Shown: positions 54,651 through 64,000 of the stretch, one piece after another
Position numbering within the stretch: the first letter of the stretch is position 1
How the letters are laid out: every line of letters begins with the position of its first letter
Origin: Lumbricus rubellus
Lineage: Eukaryota; Annelida; Clitellata; Crassiclitellata; Lumbricidae
Assembly: GCA_945859605.1 (NCBI GenBank)
Contig: OX243811.1
Location: forward strand, 66,192,395-66,256,394
Length of the DNA stretch: 64,000 bases
Direction: 5' to 3'
Program-made: the position numbers and the translations under genes
Notes under the pieces: model-generated
The model's input: the letters and a program-made list of their open reading frames with translations, nothing else
Database searches by the model: none
Told to the model about the DNA's origin: nothing

Positions 54651-55417
54651 CAGGGTGATAATTGTCGGGGGTTGGGGGTTTCACCCCAGTCTTTCTTAGA
54701 GTCCCATGTTAAAGTCTGTTTTTTACACCCCGATTCCAATTGGATAATGGTCCAACCCCCCTGTCCAGTTATTTCTTCACAATTCTTACAATGAGTGTTT
54801 TAACACATTGCAATGCATCAGACTGCATTACGAACCACACCATAATGGATTGGATATTATACTCTCCTATGATCGAAGTTTCAAAGTGCAATCGCTCATC
54901 ATCTTAGACGGGAACACCCGGAGCAGTATAGCCTACCTTTTAAAAAGATATCTCGGAAATCTTAAATTCCTGCAATCGCAACTGCTGAAATCATGTCTGG
55001 GGCACGATATAGACTACTGTTTCTGCCAATTCTCTGAAGAATTTTCTTTTTTAGGTATTCTTCGCACTGGCCTCTGATTAGGTCGTCTGACTTGTTGCTG
55101 TTTAATAACACTGCCATTTCAAAGATGACTAGTGTCGCCCTCCTCCTTTATCCAGGCTTGAGACTGGCGCTTTATAGCTTCGTAAACAGAATGGGATAGA
55201 ATAGGAAAGCACTCCATAAAGCCAAGTAACATTACTAACATAAATATAATATTATGCATATACGAATTTTGTATTCAGATAAAAAGAATACCTAAATAAA
55301 GAAAATCCTTCAGAGAATTGGCAGATAAAAAGATGCACCATGCATACACACATACATGTAATACGTATACGTACATCCGTACATATATTATTATGCATGC
55401 AATATTACATGCATAGT

Positions 55418-55566
55418 TTGAAAACTCTGAGAATTGTGAGTGAAGGATTTGTTCAAGGTCCTTGTAATCTGGTCACTGTATGTTTCAGAGAAAAATCGAA
55501 CCCGTAGGCCCTACTCTTCGCGTTGCAAGGCGACTGCTCCAACAACTCGGCTACCGTGCACACAAC
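55418..55566 (-). mobile_element. tRNA-SINE copy, head and upper body
   Basis: The minus strand has a tRNA-like head with A-box-like GTAGCCGAGTTGT and B-box-like GGGTTCGATTT, followed by GGACCTTGAACAAATCCTTC and ACTCACAATTCTCAG, the SINE body seen at 57170-57210. The 3' part is lost. Confidence 0.82.
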
Positions 55567-55974
55567 CATTCAGTAACCTATCTGCACAATTTATTTAGCG
55601 CCGTCAACGTAATTTGACGCATGCTTTCATATTCCTGCTTACCGTACGTCAGGGTGTTTCAGCGTCTATATAGGCTACAGCATAAGCTTATGCTTCACAG
55701 AATAGTTTTCTGGCGCTGCTTAAATATGCAAGGTTTGTTTGCTGTTACTACAGAACTGCATGGAATGTTTGCCATAATATGAAGCAAGCTCTCTGGTGGG
55801 ACTCTATATAAATGCTTGATTGCAGTTTTGATGTATAGTTTGTTGGCCGAAGGAGGTTCCATCTATATGGATCAGTGGTTTGTCTGCTAGGTTAATGATG
55901 TTAAATGGCATGGAACGGCGGTTGCCTCGTTGTCTCTCTATTGTTGTCGCTGTTGTCATTACATGTATGTTGTC

Positions 55975-56075
55975 TGCGCTAAGGAGTGAGTGATTGTCTA
56001 GTGGTTATGATGTGCTGCACTTTCAGCAGAAAGGTTTGGGTTCACATCGCACTTAGGGCAGAAATATATTTCGAC
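55975..56075 (+). mobile_element. tRNA-like SINE head
   Basis: GTCTAGTGGTTATGATGTG and GGTTTGGGTTCACATC resemble the A and B boxes of a tRNA-derived SINE. No clear body follows. Confidence 0.55.
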
Positions 56076-56139
56076 ATATTTATCTGATTTTGCTGTGATA
56101 CATACTGGTAGTAAACAGTCAACTCGTGTGATTATCATT

Positions 56140-56205
56140 CATTCATTCTGATAATTTATATAGCGCCTCTTCAAGATATCTACTCAGAGGCGCTCTCCGC
56201 GCTAA
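56140..56205 (-). mobile_element. LINE/SINE 3' tail fragment
   Basis: ATTCATTCATTCTGATAATT then TATAGCGCCTCTTCAAGATA and CTACTCAGAGGCGCTC is the minus-strand form of the shared tail. Confidence 0.8.
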
Positions 56206-57009
56206 CTAGCCGAAATGATGTCAAGTGTCATAACGAGCAAAAAATAACAACAAGTTGCAAAACAAAACACAGTAAGCTGAAAGAGTCACCGGTGGCGAGC
56301 CCTCGCAAACACGTAGAGTTGACCATCGGATTCCCGTAGACAGCTAGTAGATGGCGTGGTTGATCGGAGTCTCTGGTAGGTGTTAGATGACTCCCGTCCG
56401 GCTAATCGTCGAGACTGAAGCAAGGATGCGCGTAGTAGAAGGCATTCGTCGCTTGTCGATCGGTTGTTGAAAGCGCCGCCGTTGACAACAATCGAGGTCA
56501 CTCCATGCGGTGACCCGCGTGAGCCGTCCTCCGACTAGGTGTAAACATCGGCTGGCTAGCAGCGGCGTACACGCAGGCACATGGAACGACTCGACTGTGC
56601 ATCGTAGGGATGGTCGCTGATGCAGTCACGCGGCCAAGACGACTTGCACCAAAAACCTTCCAACCAGCGCAAAATCCCTGATAAAATCCCACGAAAAGTC
56701 CAGTACGCGAGTCTAGATGCAGTAAACTCCAACCAGTCTGAAATAACTGTGTAAATTCTGCATTTTGATGTAATAATCCGTCGAAATGACAGAGAGGTCG
56801 GTAAACGACCACATGGCCGCTGACCTGCGCAGATTATCAGTAGTAGTCATAAAGACCTGCTCAATAATTTAGATTTGCATCTAAAAGTTGGCCTTGACAA
56901 TCTGACACTGTCCGTTATTTTGTTCTTCTGTATGATAATTGGTCTGGACTTTTTAAATCGTCGTTCATTGATTCTAAATGTCATCAGTTTGGAAAAAACT
57001 GCGACTAAT

Positions 57010-57098
57010 AACATAGCATAGCATAACATAACATAACATAACATAACTGTCATAACATAACACGACATAACATAACACGACATAACATAACACGACAT
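57010..57098. repeat. ACATAACACG minisatellite, target of a SINE
   Basis: Repeats of ACATAACATAACACG; the last 20 bp (57079-57098) recur after the SINE at 57331-57350. Confidence 0.92.
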
Positions 57099-57330
57099 GT
57101 GGGGCGCGGTGGTGTAGTGGTGGCGTCGTTGCCTTGGAGCCGGAAGGTTCTAGGTTCGAATCCACCTCGCCACGTAAGGACCTTGGGCAAGTCCTTCACT
57201 CACAATTGTTCAGCGCTTCGCCATGAAACTCCGATGCAGTGTCCGCTCTGCATTCGGGAGCGCCTCTGAGTAGAGAGCTTGAAGGGGCGCTATAACAAGT
57301 GCACATACAAACAAACAAACAAACAAAAAA
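57099..57330 (+). mobile_element. Intact tRNA-derived SINE with 20-bp target duplication
   Basis: The head holds a Pol III A box (TGGTGTAGTGG, fits TRGYNNARNNG) and a perfect B box (GGTTCGAATCC). The body contains CCTTGGGCAAGTCCTTCACT. The 3' tail GGGAGCGCCTCTGAGTAGAG and CTTGAAGGGGCGCTATAA is shared with the LINE at 4.3 kb, and it ends in (CAAA)n. GACATAACATAACACGACAT flanks it at 57079-57098 and 57331-57350. All marks of a recent LINE-driven insertion. Confidence 0.93.
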
Positions 57331-57369
57331 GACATAACATAACACGACATAACATAACAAGGGCTTCAA

Positions 57370-57600
57370 GTGGTTCAGAAGACATTGGTTGTGTTTGTAT
57401 TATAAGTTATAACCATTGCTATTTTCCTAGCTTCTTCTAAATCAAACTCGGAGGTGGCAGGTGGCAGGTGTCCATTAAGACAGCAGTTGCAGTCATCCAA
57501 ACTGTTCCACAGGTCTACAACTCTAGCACTGAAGAATTTCTGTCCTAATGCTCCATTCGATTTCAAACAATTTGAACCTGTGACTCAGAGTCGCTTTGCT
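57370..57600 (-). pseudogene. LINE C-terminal remnant of a different subfamily
   Basis: The minus frame reads SNGALGQKFFSARVVDLWNS then LDDCNCCLNG, comparable to the pattern RKFFFSxRVVNxWNSLP at LINE C-termini. It is short and unflanked. Confidence 0.6.
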
Positions 57601-58367
57601 TGGTGTCAAGTCAAGCACACACAAGCGCATAGGTATGGGTGGAGACTTAGTCTAGAAGTTGCGGGGGACGAAGGATTAGATCTACATGTATGTGGTTTTA
57701 CGAAGGCAAAATAGTTATAGTCAGTCTTCAAATTTTGCACACCTTTTTAACGTTTTCAATCGAGAGATAAATATTTCTACGATGATCGCGTTGCAATATT
57801 CTTTATTCAGTACTGGCAGGGAGATAATAATCCATATTATTTTTGTGTCAATTGTCCATAACTAAGTGCCTTGAAGAAATTAGTAAGTGAAATTCAATAC
57901 CAGTTCGATTATTTTACTTCAGACCCGCTAAAAATCATCAGGACAGGACGCGACATTTTGGAACAGCCGAGACGCCGACGAAATTTTTCATTTTCGCAGA
58001 CGACCTTTTTAGTCATTTGGCTGAAATTTACAGAAAATAAATTTTTCTGTCAAAAAGCTAATGACCATTTTTTAGTCATCCAATTTTTCCTGTCGAAGTA
58101 GCTTAAAATTTACGATGCTATTTAGGAATATTTATTTTCTTAAATTTCATTTGGGGGGACATGACCATGCATGGGCGGTCCGCCACCACAAACATTTTGG
58201 AGAACCATCTCCCCTGTCCCCCTAAATCTCCGCCAATGCGTATAGGCCCACTCCACATTATTGTGTGAATTCATCATCAGATTCTATCATGCTATTCTGC
58301 TGGGAAAGTGCACAATTTTTTTCTAGACTTTTTAGCCTTTACCAAATCTGACCTCAGCTCTGTCAAG

Positions 58368-59433
58368 CATGGGCGCCGAGTTGAGCCGAAGAGTGGGGGT
58401 GCCCAATACAATGCAAAAATATGCGCGCGTGAGCGCGCGAATTTTTTTTAACCCTTTTTTATAGGAAACTTATTGAAATCACCACTGTTCATAGGCGGAG
58501 ACTTGGTCCTGGTTTGAAGGGACGAACTCGCGGCCAAAGTATGATCGCCGAGAAGCACAGCGCCGAGCAGGGAAGGGGTTTGGGAACGGGATGTGCTCCT
58601 CCCCATTTTCGATTTTTTATTGTCACACTGCGATGGTAGAACCTTAGGCTGTCATTTTAACGTCATGACATCCTTGTCAAAATTTCCTATTATCTCATTG
58701 CTTAAAGACATGATTTAAAACTTCAATAAAATTATGTTCTTCCCAATTTAAATTTTTTGATCATTCTTTGTATTTCATGTAGCCTATTTCTCTTGGAATC
58801 CACACAGAGGAAAAACACAATCTTGGTTTTCATGGGCGTCTTGGAGCACTCTCCCTCAATTAGGTCAACATACTCAAATTTTGCACAAGAAATCAAACAA
58901 TTAGCCACTGTTTATTGAACCCATATTAACACTGCGGGATAGTTTTTCAAATAGTCTTTCACTGCAAGTAGTTTTGAAAGACAAAACAATATTCCGCTTT
59001 TATGATGCTGAGAGGTGACTCTCGAGCACTGGTGAACATTATTGAGCGTGTATACAATATAGGCCTAAAGAAACAATGTCATTCAAATCGTCGCCTTCGT
59101 CCGTAATAAAAAAAATGACGGAAGCGGATCGAATAAGCAGGATTTCGGAGTTTCCTCGTATTCGCTGATCGGCTGAGGACCAATATAGGCTAATGAAGTT
59201 CAGACTACCAGATGGGATAAAACTGGAGTAATTGTAAGGAAACTAGCTAAGATTTAAAAAGTATATTAAAGACGGAATGATTTTTATAGATAAGCAATCC
59301 AAAAAGAGAAAAAATATCTTAAAAGCACATCTTGCCGGCTGATTTCAGGTGGTGCCCATGCATGGGCGGGCCTCGCATGGCCAATTTCTGGTGGTGCTGA
59401 GCACTCACGGGCCTCGCAGAGTCGGCGCCCATG
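58368..59433. mobile_element. hAT-like non-autonomous element, 1066 bp, with 8-bp target duplication
   Basis: Ends CATGGGCGCCGA and TCGGCGCCCATG. CTGTCAAG flanks it at 58360-58367 and 59434-59441. The interior has GCCCATGCATGGGCGGGCC near 59350 but no transposase ORF. Confidence 0.9.
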
Positions 59434-59534
59434 CTGTCAAGGACTTGCTTTCGCCCGTCCTTTTTTGCGAATTACTTTCATTCCAACGAATATATTTTGT
59501 CTTACTATAATAGTAGACCCTACTGCTTTTGCCT

Positions 59535-59612
59535 GCATTATTCATTCATTCACTCATCAATTCATTCGGGGAATTTCAAGACGCCCACTCAAGCGCTGCC
59601 AGCCCAGCCACG
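59535..59612 (-). mobile_element. LINE 3' tail fragment
   Basis: ATTCATTCATTCACTCATC then GAATTTCAAGACGCCCACTC and AAGCGCTGCCAGCCCAGCCACG corresponds to a degraded minus-strand tail. Confidence 0.6.
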
Positions 59613-59947
59613 TCCAATCTACAGTATTAATTTTATTATGAACTTTTTGATCAATAGAAAGACTTCTGATTTATTGCTTAATTGCTTCCTTTGATTGATT
59701 GTCTATGGCTGCATAATACGAACACTGATCGTGCACGGCTGTCGATGGGATGATCCGACGGCGAGGAGTGCACTTAACATTCGCTCGCAAATGTCGACGC
59801 AAAGAAATTATACGAAGTTGCTTGCAATTCATATCCATCGTTGTCTCTCAGGTTAGACTAAGGCTTCAATGACGAGAGTGTGATCAAAACAAATGAAGAA
59901 CTAATGCTGCTGATTGCTAAATTGCTTGCTTTTAAGATCTGCTTTTC

Positions 59948-60078
59948 ATCATCTTCTTCTTCTTCTTCTTCTTCTTCTTCTTCTTCTTCTCCTCTACTTC
60001 TTCTTGTTCTTGCACTTGCTCTTGTTGCTGTTCTTCTTTTTTCCTTTCTGCATATTTTTCTTGTTCGTATCTTCCTGT

Positions 60079-60110
<32 letters not shown>

Positions 60111-60235
60111 TGATGTTCTTCTTTCCTTTTCCCACTTCTCCTTCTTCTTCCTCCTCCTCCTCCTTCTCCTTCTCCTCCTCCTTCTCCTCTTCCTCCTCTT
60201 CCTCCTTCTCTTCCTCCTCTTCCTCCTTCTACGAC
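59948..60235 (+). repeat. Long polypyrimidine tract (CTT/CTTT/CCT repeats)
   Basis: Nearly 290 bp with few purines on the plus strand: (CTT)n, (CTTT)n and (CCT)n blocks. Ser/Leu/Phe-rich plus ORFs and Glu/Lys/Arg-rich minus ORFs are artefacts. Triplex (H-DNA) potential. Confidence 0.95.
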
Positions 60236-61007
60236 TGTGCTGCAAGAGTTCCGGAACGCCATCATAGCAAACAGAAAGAGCCAAACCATTCGAAAAGAGT
60301 CTCAGACCAACCATCGACAATGACCGTCCAGTTGTTGTTGAAGTCTCATCTTTCTGTCGCTTTGCTAATCCCCTCCTCCCTTTCCTCCTCCTCTTCCTCC
60401 TCCTCTTCCTCCATCTCCCGTCATCCATCCATCCATGGAGGGAGTCCTTCCCTCTTGGGTGCCATGCATCATCATGTCGATGTGCCTCTGTCCATTCCGA
60501 CTATGATGCATTCGCTTTGCTCGAAACATCGTCTTCAATTGATTGATGTCTCTGTGCGCTTCTTCGATATATTGAAATTATCATATTACAATCGAATTGA
60601 GTTTTTATATTATCCCACTGGTAACCTGACACTGTGAGTTATCGTACTGGTGATATACAGATTTCTAAAGCACTTCGTAAAGGCTGAGCGCTGGGCATCA
60701 ACGTATTCACGAGGGCGAAGTGAAGCGTATCACCTTTATTATATGCATCTGCGTCAAATTTAAGCCTTTTATAACCTTAGGAGTCTAGACGACATAGCTA
60801 CTCATTACAATAAAAGTCACTTTTTATTTAATTAAACGTATAATTCTTTATAAGCACATCCATGATCTATAATTCTACTGACATATTTATGTTTTAAAAT
60901 CATTATTTGCGTTGTGTCTGTGTCGACTACGTCTGAACAGTATTATAGGCTTATCGTCTGTTTTAACTGTAGCTCCTGTTTCCACTTAATCATATCATGT
61001 GAACTAA

Positions 61008-61340
61008 TTGATTGATTGATTGATCGATTGATTGATTGATTGATTGATCGATGGATCGATTGATTGATTGATTGATTGATTAATTGATTGATTGATTGAT
61101 CGATTGATTGATCGATTGATTGATTGATTGATCGATGGATCGATTGATTGATTGATCGATTGATTGATTGATCGATTGATTGATCGATTGATTGATTGAT
61201 TGATCGATGGATCGATTGATTGATTGATTAATTGATTGATTGATTGATCGATTGATTGATCGATTGATTGATTGATTGATCGATGGATCGATTGATTGAT
61301 TGATTGATCGATTGATTGATTGATTGATCGATTGATTGAT

Positions 61341-61372
<32 letters not shown>

Positions 61373-61585
61373 CGATTGATTGATCGATTGATTGATTGAT
61401 CGATTGATTGATCGATTGATTGATTGATCGATTGATTGATCGATTGATTGATTGATTGATTGATCGATTGATTGATTGATTGGTCGATTGATTGATTGAT
61501 TGGTCGATTGATTGATTGATTGATCGATTGATTGATTGATCGATTGATTGATTGATCGATTGATTGATCGATTGATTGATTAGTT
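61008..61585. repeat. (GATT)n/(GATC)n microsatellite
   Basis: GATT tetranucleotides with regularly interspersed GATC and occasional GATG, resuming briefly at 61665-61693. The Ser/Ile/Asn/Gln minus ORF is an artefact. Confidence 0.97.
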
Positions 61586-61782
61586 GGATGGCAATTGCAG
61601 CTTTGTGAAATAATTTGGTTTCGGGCAGATTTGTGTTTTCTTTTTCATATGCATGGCTTGATTGGTCGGTTGATTGATTGATCGATTGATTGATAGAAGG
61701 AATGTCTATAAGGATCGATGTCCATGAGAGCATTGGGAGGTCACAGTCCTGCTGGCTGAGCGATGAGAGAGAGATCTCTGGT

Positions 61783-61855
<73 letters not shown>
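61783..61855. repeat. (GT)n microsatellite
   Basis: GT dinucleotides; a second run lies at 62003-62050. Confidence 0.97.
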
Positions 61856-61856
<1 letters not shown>

Positions 61857-61998
61857 TTTTCCGATGAAGCATCTTGTCGTCGGTTGAGTGGTTAGAAATG
61901 TGGTGAATGGTAAGAGGTCACACAGATCCCTTGCGTGTGTCTGTCAGTGTGGATGAGATGGTGGCTTGTGTTAGAGATAACATCTCCGGTTGGGATGG

Positions 61999-62030
<32 letters not shown>

Positions 62031-62429
62031 CGTGTGTGTGTGTGTGTGCGCGCGCACATGGAGACCTTAAGTGCCGTGGCATTCATTCAAAAACGGGCAG
62101 ATGTGGTGAAGGATCTGACCAAATCAATTCATTGACGAATGGGAATCATTCTGTCGCTATAGTTATGTTACTTCGGCCCCGTTAAAAATCATCTTAACTG
62201 GATTGGTCATTATGATCTTAATCCGATCAATCTTTGGGACGTCAAGATCGTCAATCTATTTGAACTCAAAAGATAATCATTTCTGTCAGCTAATCTTATA
62301 TTGTGTTTACGTAGCCTACAGCTAATTAATATGCAAAATACATGTACAATTGTACATAAAGGCTACTTAATTGTTATGCGGCAGATTTGGTCGCGAAAGG
62401 CGAATGCTGGGCGCCCGACGCATTTAGAA

Positions 62430-62520
62430 CGAGATACAGAGAGATACAGAGAGAAATACAGCGAGATACAGAGAGATACAGAGAGACACAGAGAGATACA
62501 GACAGACAGAGACAGAGACT
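62430..62520. repeat. GAGATACA microsatellite
   Basis: Repeated AGAGATACAG units grading into GACAGA. Confidence 0.9.
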
Positions 62521-63134
62521 GTGTACTCTTCTATTAATTTTCTCTGCCGCCTATGACTATCAGGCAAGTTCAAAATGTCCTGTATACATTGCCATTCCTG
62601 TTGATGCTAATTCATGGGTTTGTCTTGACCTTCCATTTGTCATCGTTCAATCATTTTCATCGGTTTTCATATGAATTGTTTGATCAAACCTGATTGCTTT
62701 TTTTCATCAATAAATTAGACCTATCCAATAAAATTCTGGTATGCTAGTCAATTACACAATCAAAATAATATTTTATCATATCCTTTTGTTTTTTGTGATG
62801 AAGATTTAATTCCCAGTCTACTCACGGATCTATATATTCTAAAGCATGTAACGTTGAGATCTATGCAGCATTGATGAGATCAATGCATTCTTGTCTCTCG
62901 TCTCCTGCGAGTTATGATATGAGTCTGAATCAATAATAATGCGTTCAATAGACTCTATTGACCAATGACTCGAGTAATTGATTTTCGTTTTTATTGAAAA
63001 AAACCAATCGGTCGTCATAATATCGCGACAGCTAATAAGCACAAGAAGAGAGCTGCAGCGGACAAAGCCTGGCAAACTTTTTTCAACAGTATTCGTGTTA
63101 TGCTTCAGTTATGTCAGTATAATAATTATACAAT

Positions 63135-63410
63135 CATTCACGACTCGGTCGGAGCGGGCGGTTGTGGGTTTGACTCTGGGTAACGACCTTGGGCAAGTTG
63201 TTCACGCACACGTGCCTCTGTCACCAAGCAGTATAATTTGGTACCGGCGTAAGCTGGGAAGTAAACAGCAAGTCCTGCGATACACTGGCCCCGTGTCCAG
63301 GACCTAGGGATTCGTCCATTGCTGGCTCAAGGCCATTTAAAAGGAGATGAGCGCCTCCCTGTGTTCCACTTGGAACTGGATGGTACATTGTACTTTACTT
63401 TTCACGTGTT
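63135..63410 (+). mobile_element. Degenerate tRNA-SINE copy
   Basis: GGTTGTGGGTTTGACTCTGG (B-box-like) is followed by CGACCTTGGGCAAGTTGTTC, matching the SINE body GACCTTGGGCAAGTCCTTC. The downstream part differs, so it may belong to a second family. Confidence 0.65.
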
Positions 63411-63484
63411 TTATACACACATAAGAGTAGTATAGAAGTACGTCTAGTACAATCATTTTTTGGCGGGTATGGGTACGAATAAAT

Positions 63485-63690
63485 GGACCAAAGTTCAAGG
63501 CCAAAGTTCAAGGTCAAAGGCCAAGGTCAAGGGCATCTTAATTAGGTCACATTAATTAGGGCATATTAATTAGGTCATCTTAATTAGGTCATATTAATGG
63601 GGTCACGCTAATTAGGCATTTTAATTAGGTCATAGTAATTATATTATATTAATTAATAATAATTAGAATTTATTAATTATAGCAATTATT
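63485..63690. repeat. AGGTCA/TTAATTAGG short repeats
   Basis: GGCCAAAGTTCAAGG units followed by repeated TTAATTAGGTCAT. Confidence 0.85.
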
Positions 63691-64000
63691 GAACCATAAT
63701 TAGCAGCGCAAGCCCCACTCCGACCGAGAATGACTCATCAGAAGCATGGCGGTGCATTCTGGACCCTGTACTGGCCTCCACTTCTCAACATCCTCCCTCA
63801 CATCTCTGCAAATTTCAATTTCTCAAGCGTAATCTGACCAATAATTAATAACACAAGGTCCGTGCCAACCGGAAATGACTCATCGGAAGCATCCTTAGTC
63901 ATTCTGTGTGCTGTACTGGCTTCCACACCTCAGCCTCCCCACCCATTATTCCTTCAGTCATCAATTTCTCTATCTCGGTATATCTCCACACCATTCCAAC
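63690..64000. repeat. Imperfect tandem duplication of about 143 bp, cut by the window edge
   Basis: GAATGACTCATCAGAAGCAT near 63729 recurs as GAAATGACTCATCGGAAGCA near 63871, each followed by CTGTACTGGCyTCCAC. Confidence 0.75.

Noticed and set aside
56286..56812. CpG-rich patch with minus ORFs of 65-104 codons.
   Set aside because: No motif recognised, several competing frames and no splice signals that would choose one; possibly regulatory.
57103..57175. A tRNA gene at this site.
   Set aside because: The A and B boxes are good, but the sequence continues into a SINE body and tail with target duplications, and an acceptor stem could not be formed with confidence.
59858..60428. Glu/Lys/Arg-rich and Ser/Leu-rich ORFs on opposite strands.
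   Set aside because: Artefacts of the polypyrimidine tract.
61080..61733. 217-codon Ser/Ile/Asn/Gln minus ORF.
   Set aside because: Translation of (GATT)n; the start lies in unrelated flanking DNA.

Overview
The window reads as animal nuclear DNA: intron-split genes with GT/AG junctions, tRNA-derived SINEs, CR1/L2/Jockey-like LINE ends, hAT and mariner elements, a Ty3/gypsy LTR retrotransposon and very long microsatellites. The heavily repeated palindrome TAGGCCTA and the TE mix suggest a marine invertebrate, possibly an echinoderm-like deuterostome; the taxon is an inference.

Layout. 1-8.3 kb: tetranucleotide array, a GC-rich unplaced 345-codon ORF, two small hAT-like elements with 8-bp target duplications, a 5'-truncated LINE inside a minisatellite, then AT-rich DNA. 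8.36-14.27 kb (minus): a gene absent from any long ORF, rebuilt here exon by exon as an MVB12/FAM125 ESCRT-I subunit (MABP domain then UMA domain, about 294 aa, nine coding exons), with two minisatellites and three LINE remnants in its introns. 14.6-19.6 kb: LINE remnants, a minus-strand solo LTR (16990-18658) and a hAT-like element. 20.1 kb: GC-rich candidate promoter with a TISU-type start. 20822-31072: complete Ty3/gypsy element with 1600-bp LTRs, 4-bp target duplication and one 2143-codon gag-pol ORF. 31-36 kb: mariner remnant, hAT-like element, and the 3' end of an unrecognised minus-strand gene. 36-47 kb: GACA/GATG/CAG repeats, a candidate TATA-driven first exon at 38.2 kb, a foldback element, LINE/SINE debris and a G-rich tract beside a cruciform-forming sequence. 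47.3-51.15 kb: a 23-bp satellite of about 165 units. 51.2-64 kb: microsatellites, one intact tRNA-SINE with 20-bp target duplications, a 1.07-kb hAT-like element and more LINE/SINE tails.

The most unusual observation is that the Ty3/gypsy gag-pol ORF starts inside the 5' LTR: its first 232 codons (696 bp, over 40% of the LTR) are LTR sequence, so the tRNA primer site lies within the frame and the 3' LTR carries a second copy of the gag start. A diverged solo LTR at 16990-18658 keeps the same arrangement with its own open 210-codon segment, which argues for a family trait rather than an accident.

Most remaining long ORFs are frames through microsatellites. Host genes other than MVB12 are seen only as fragments.
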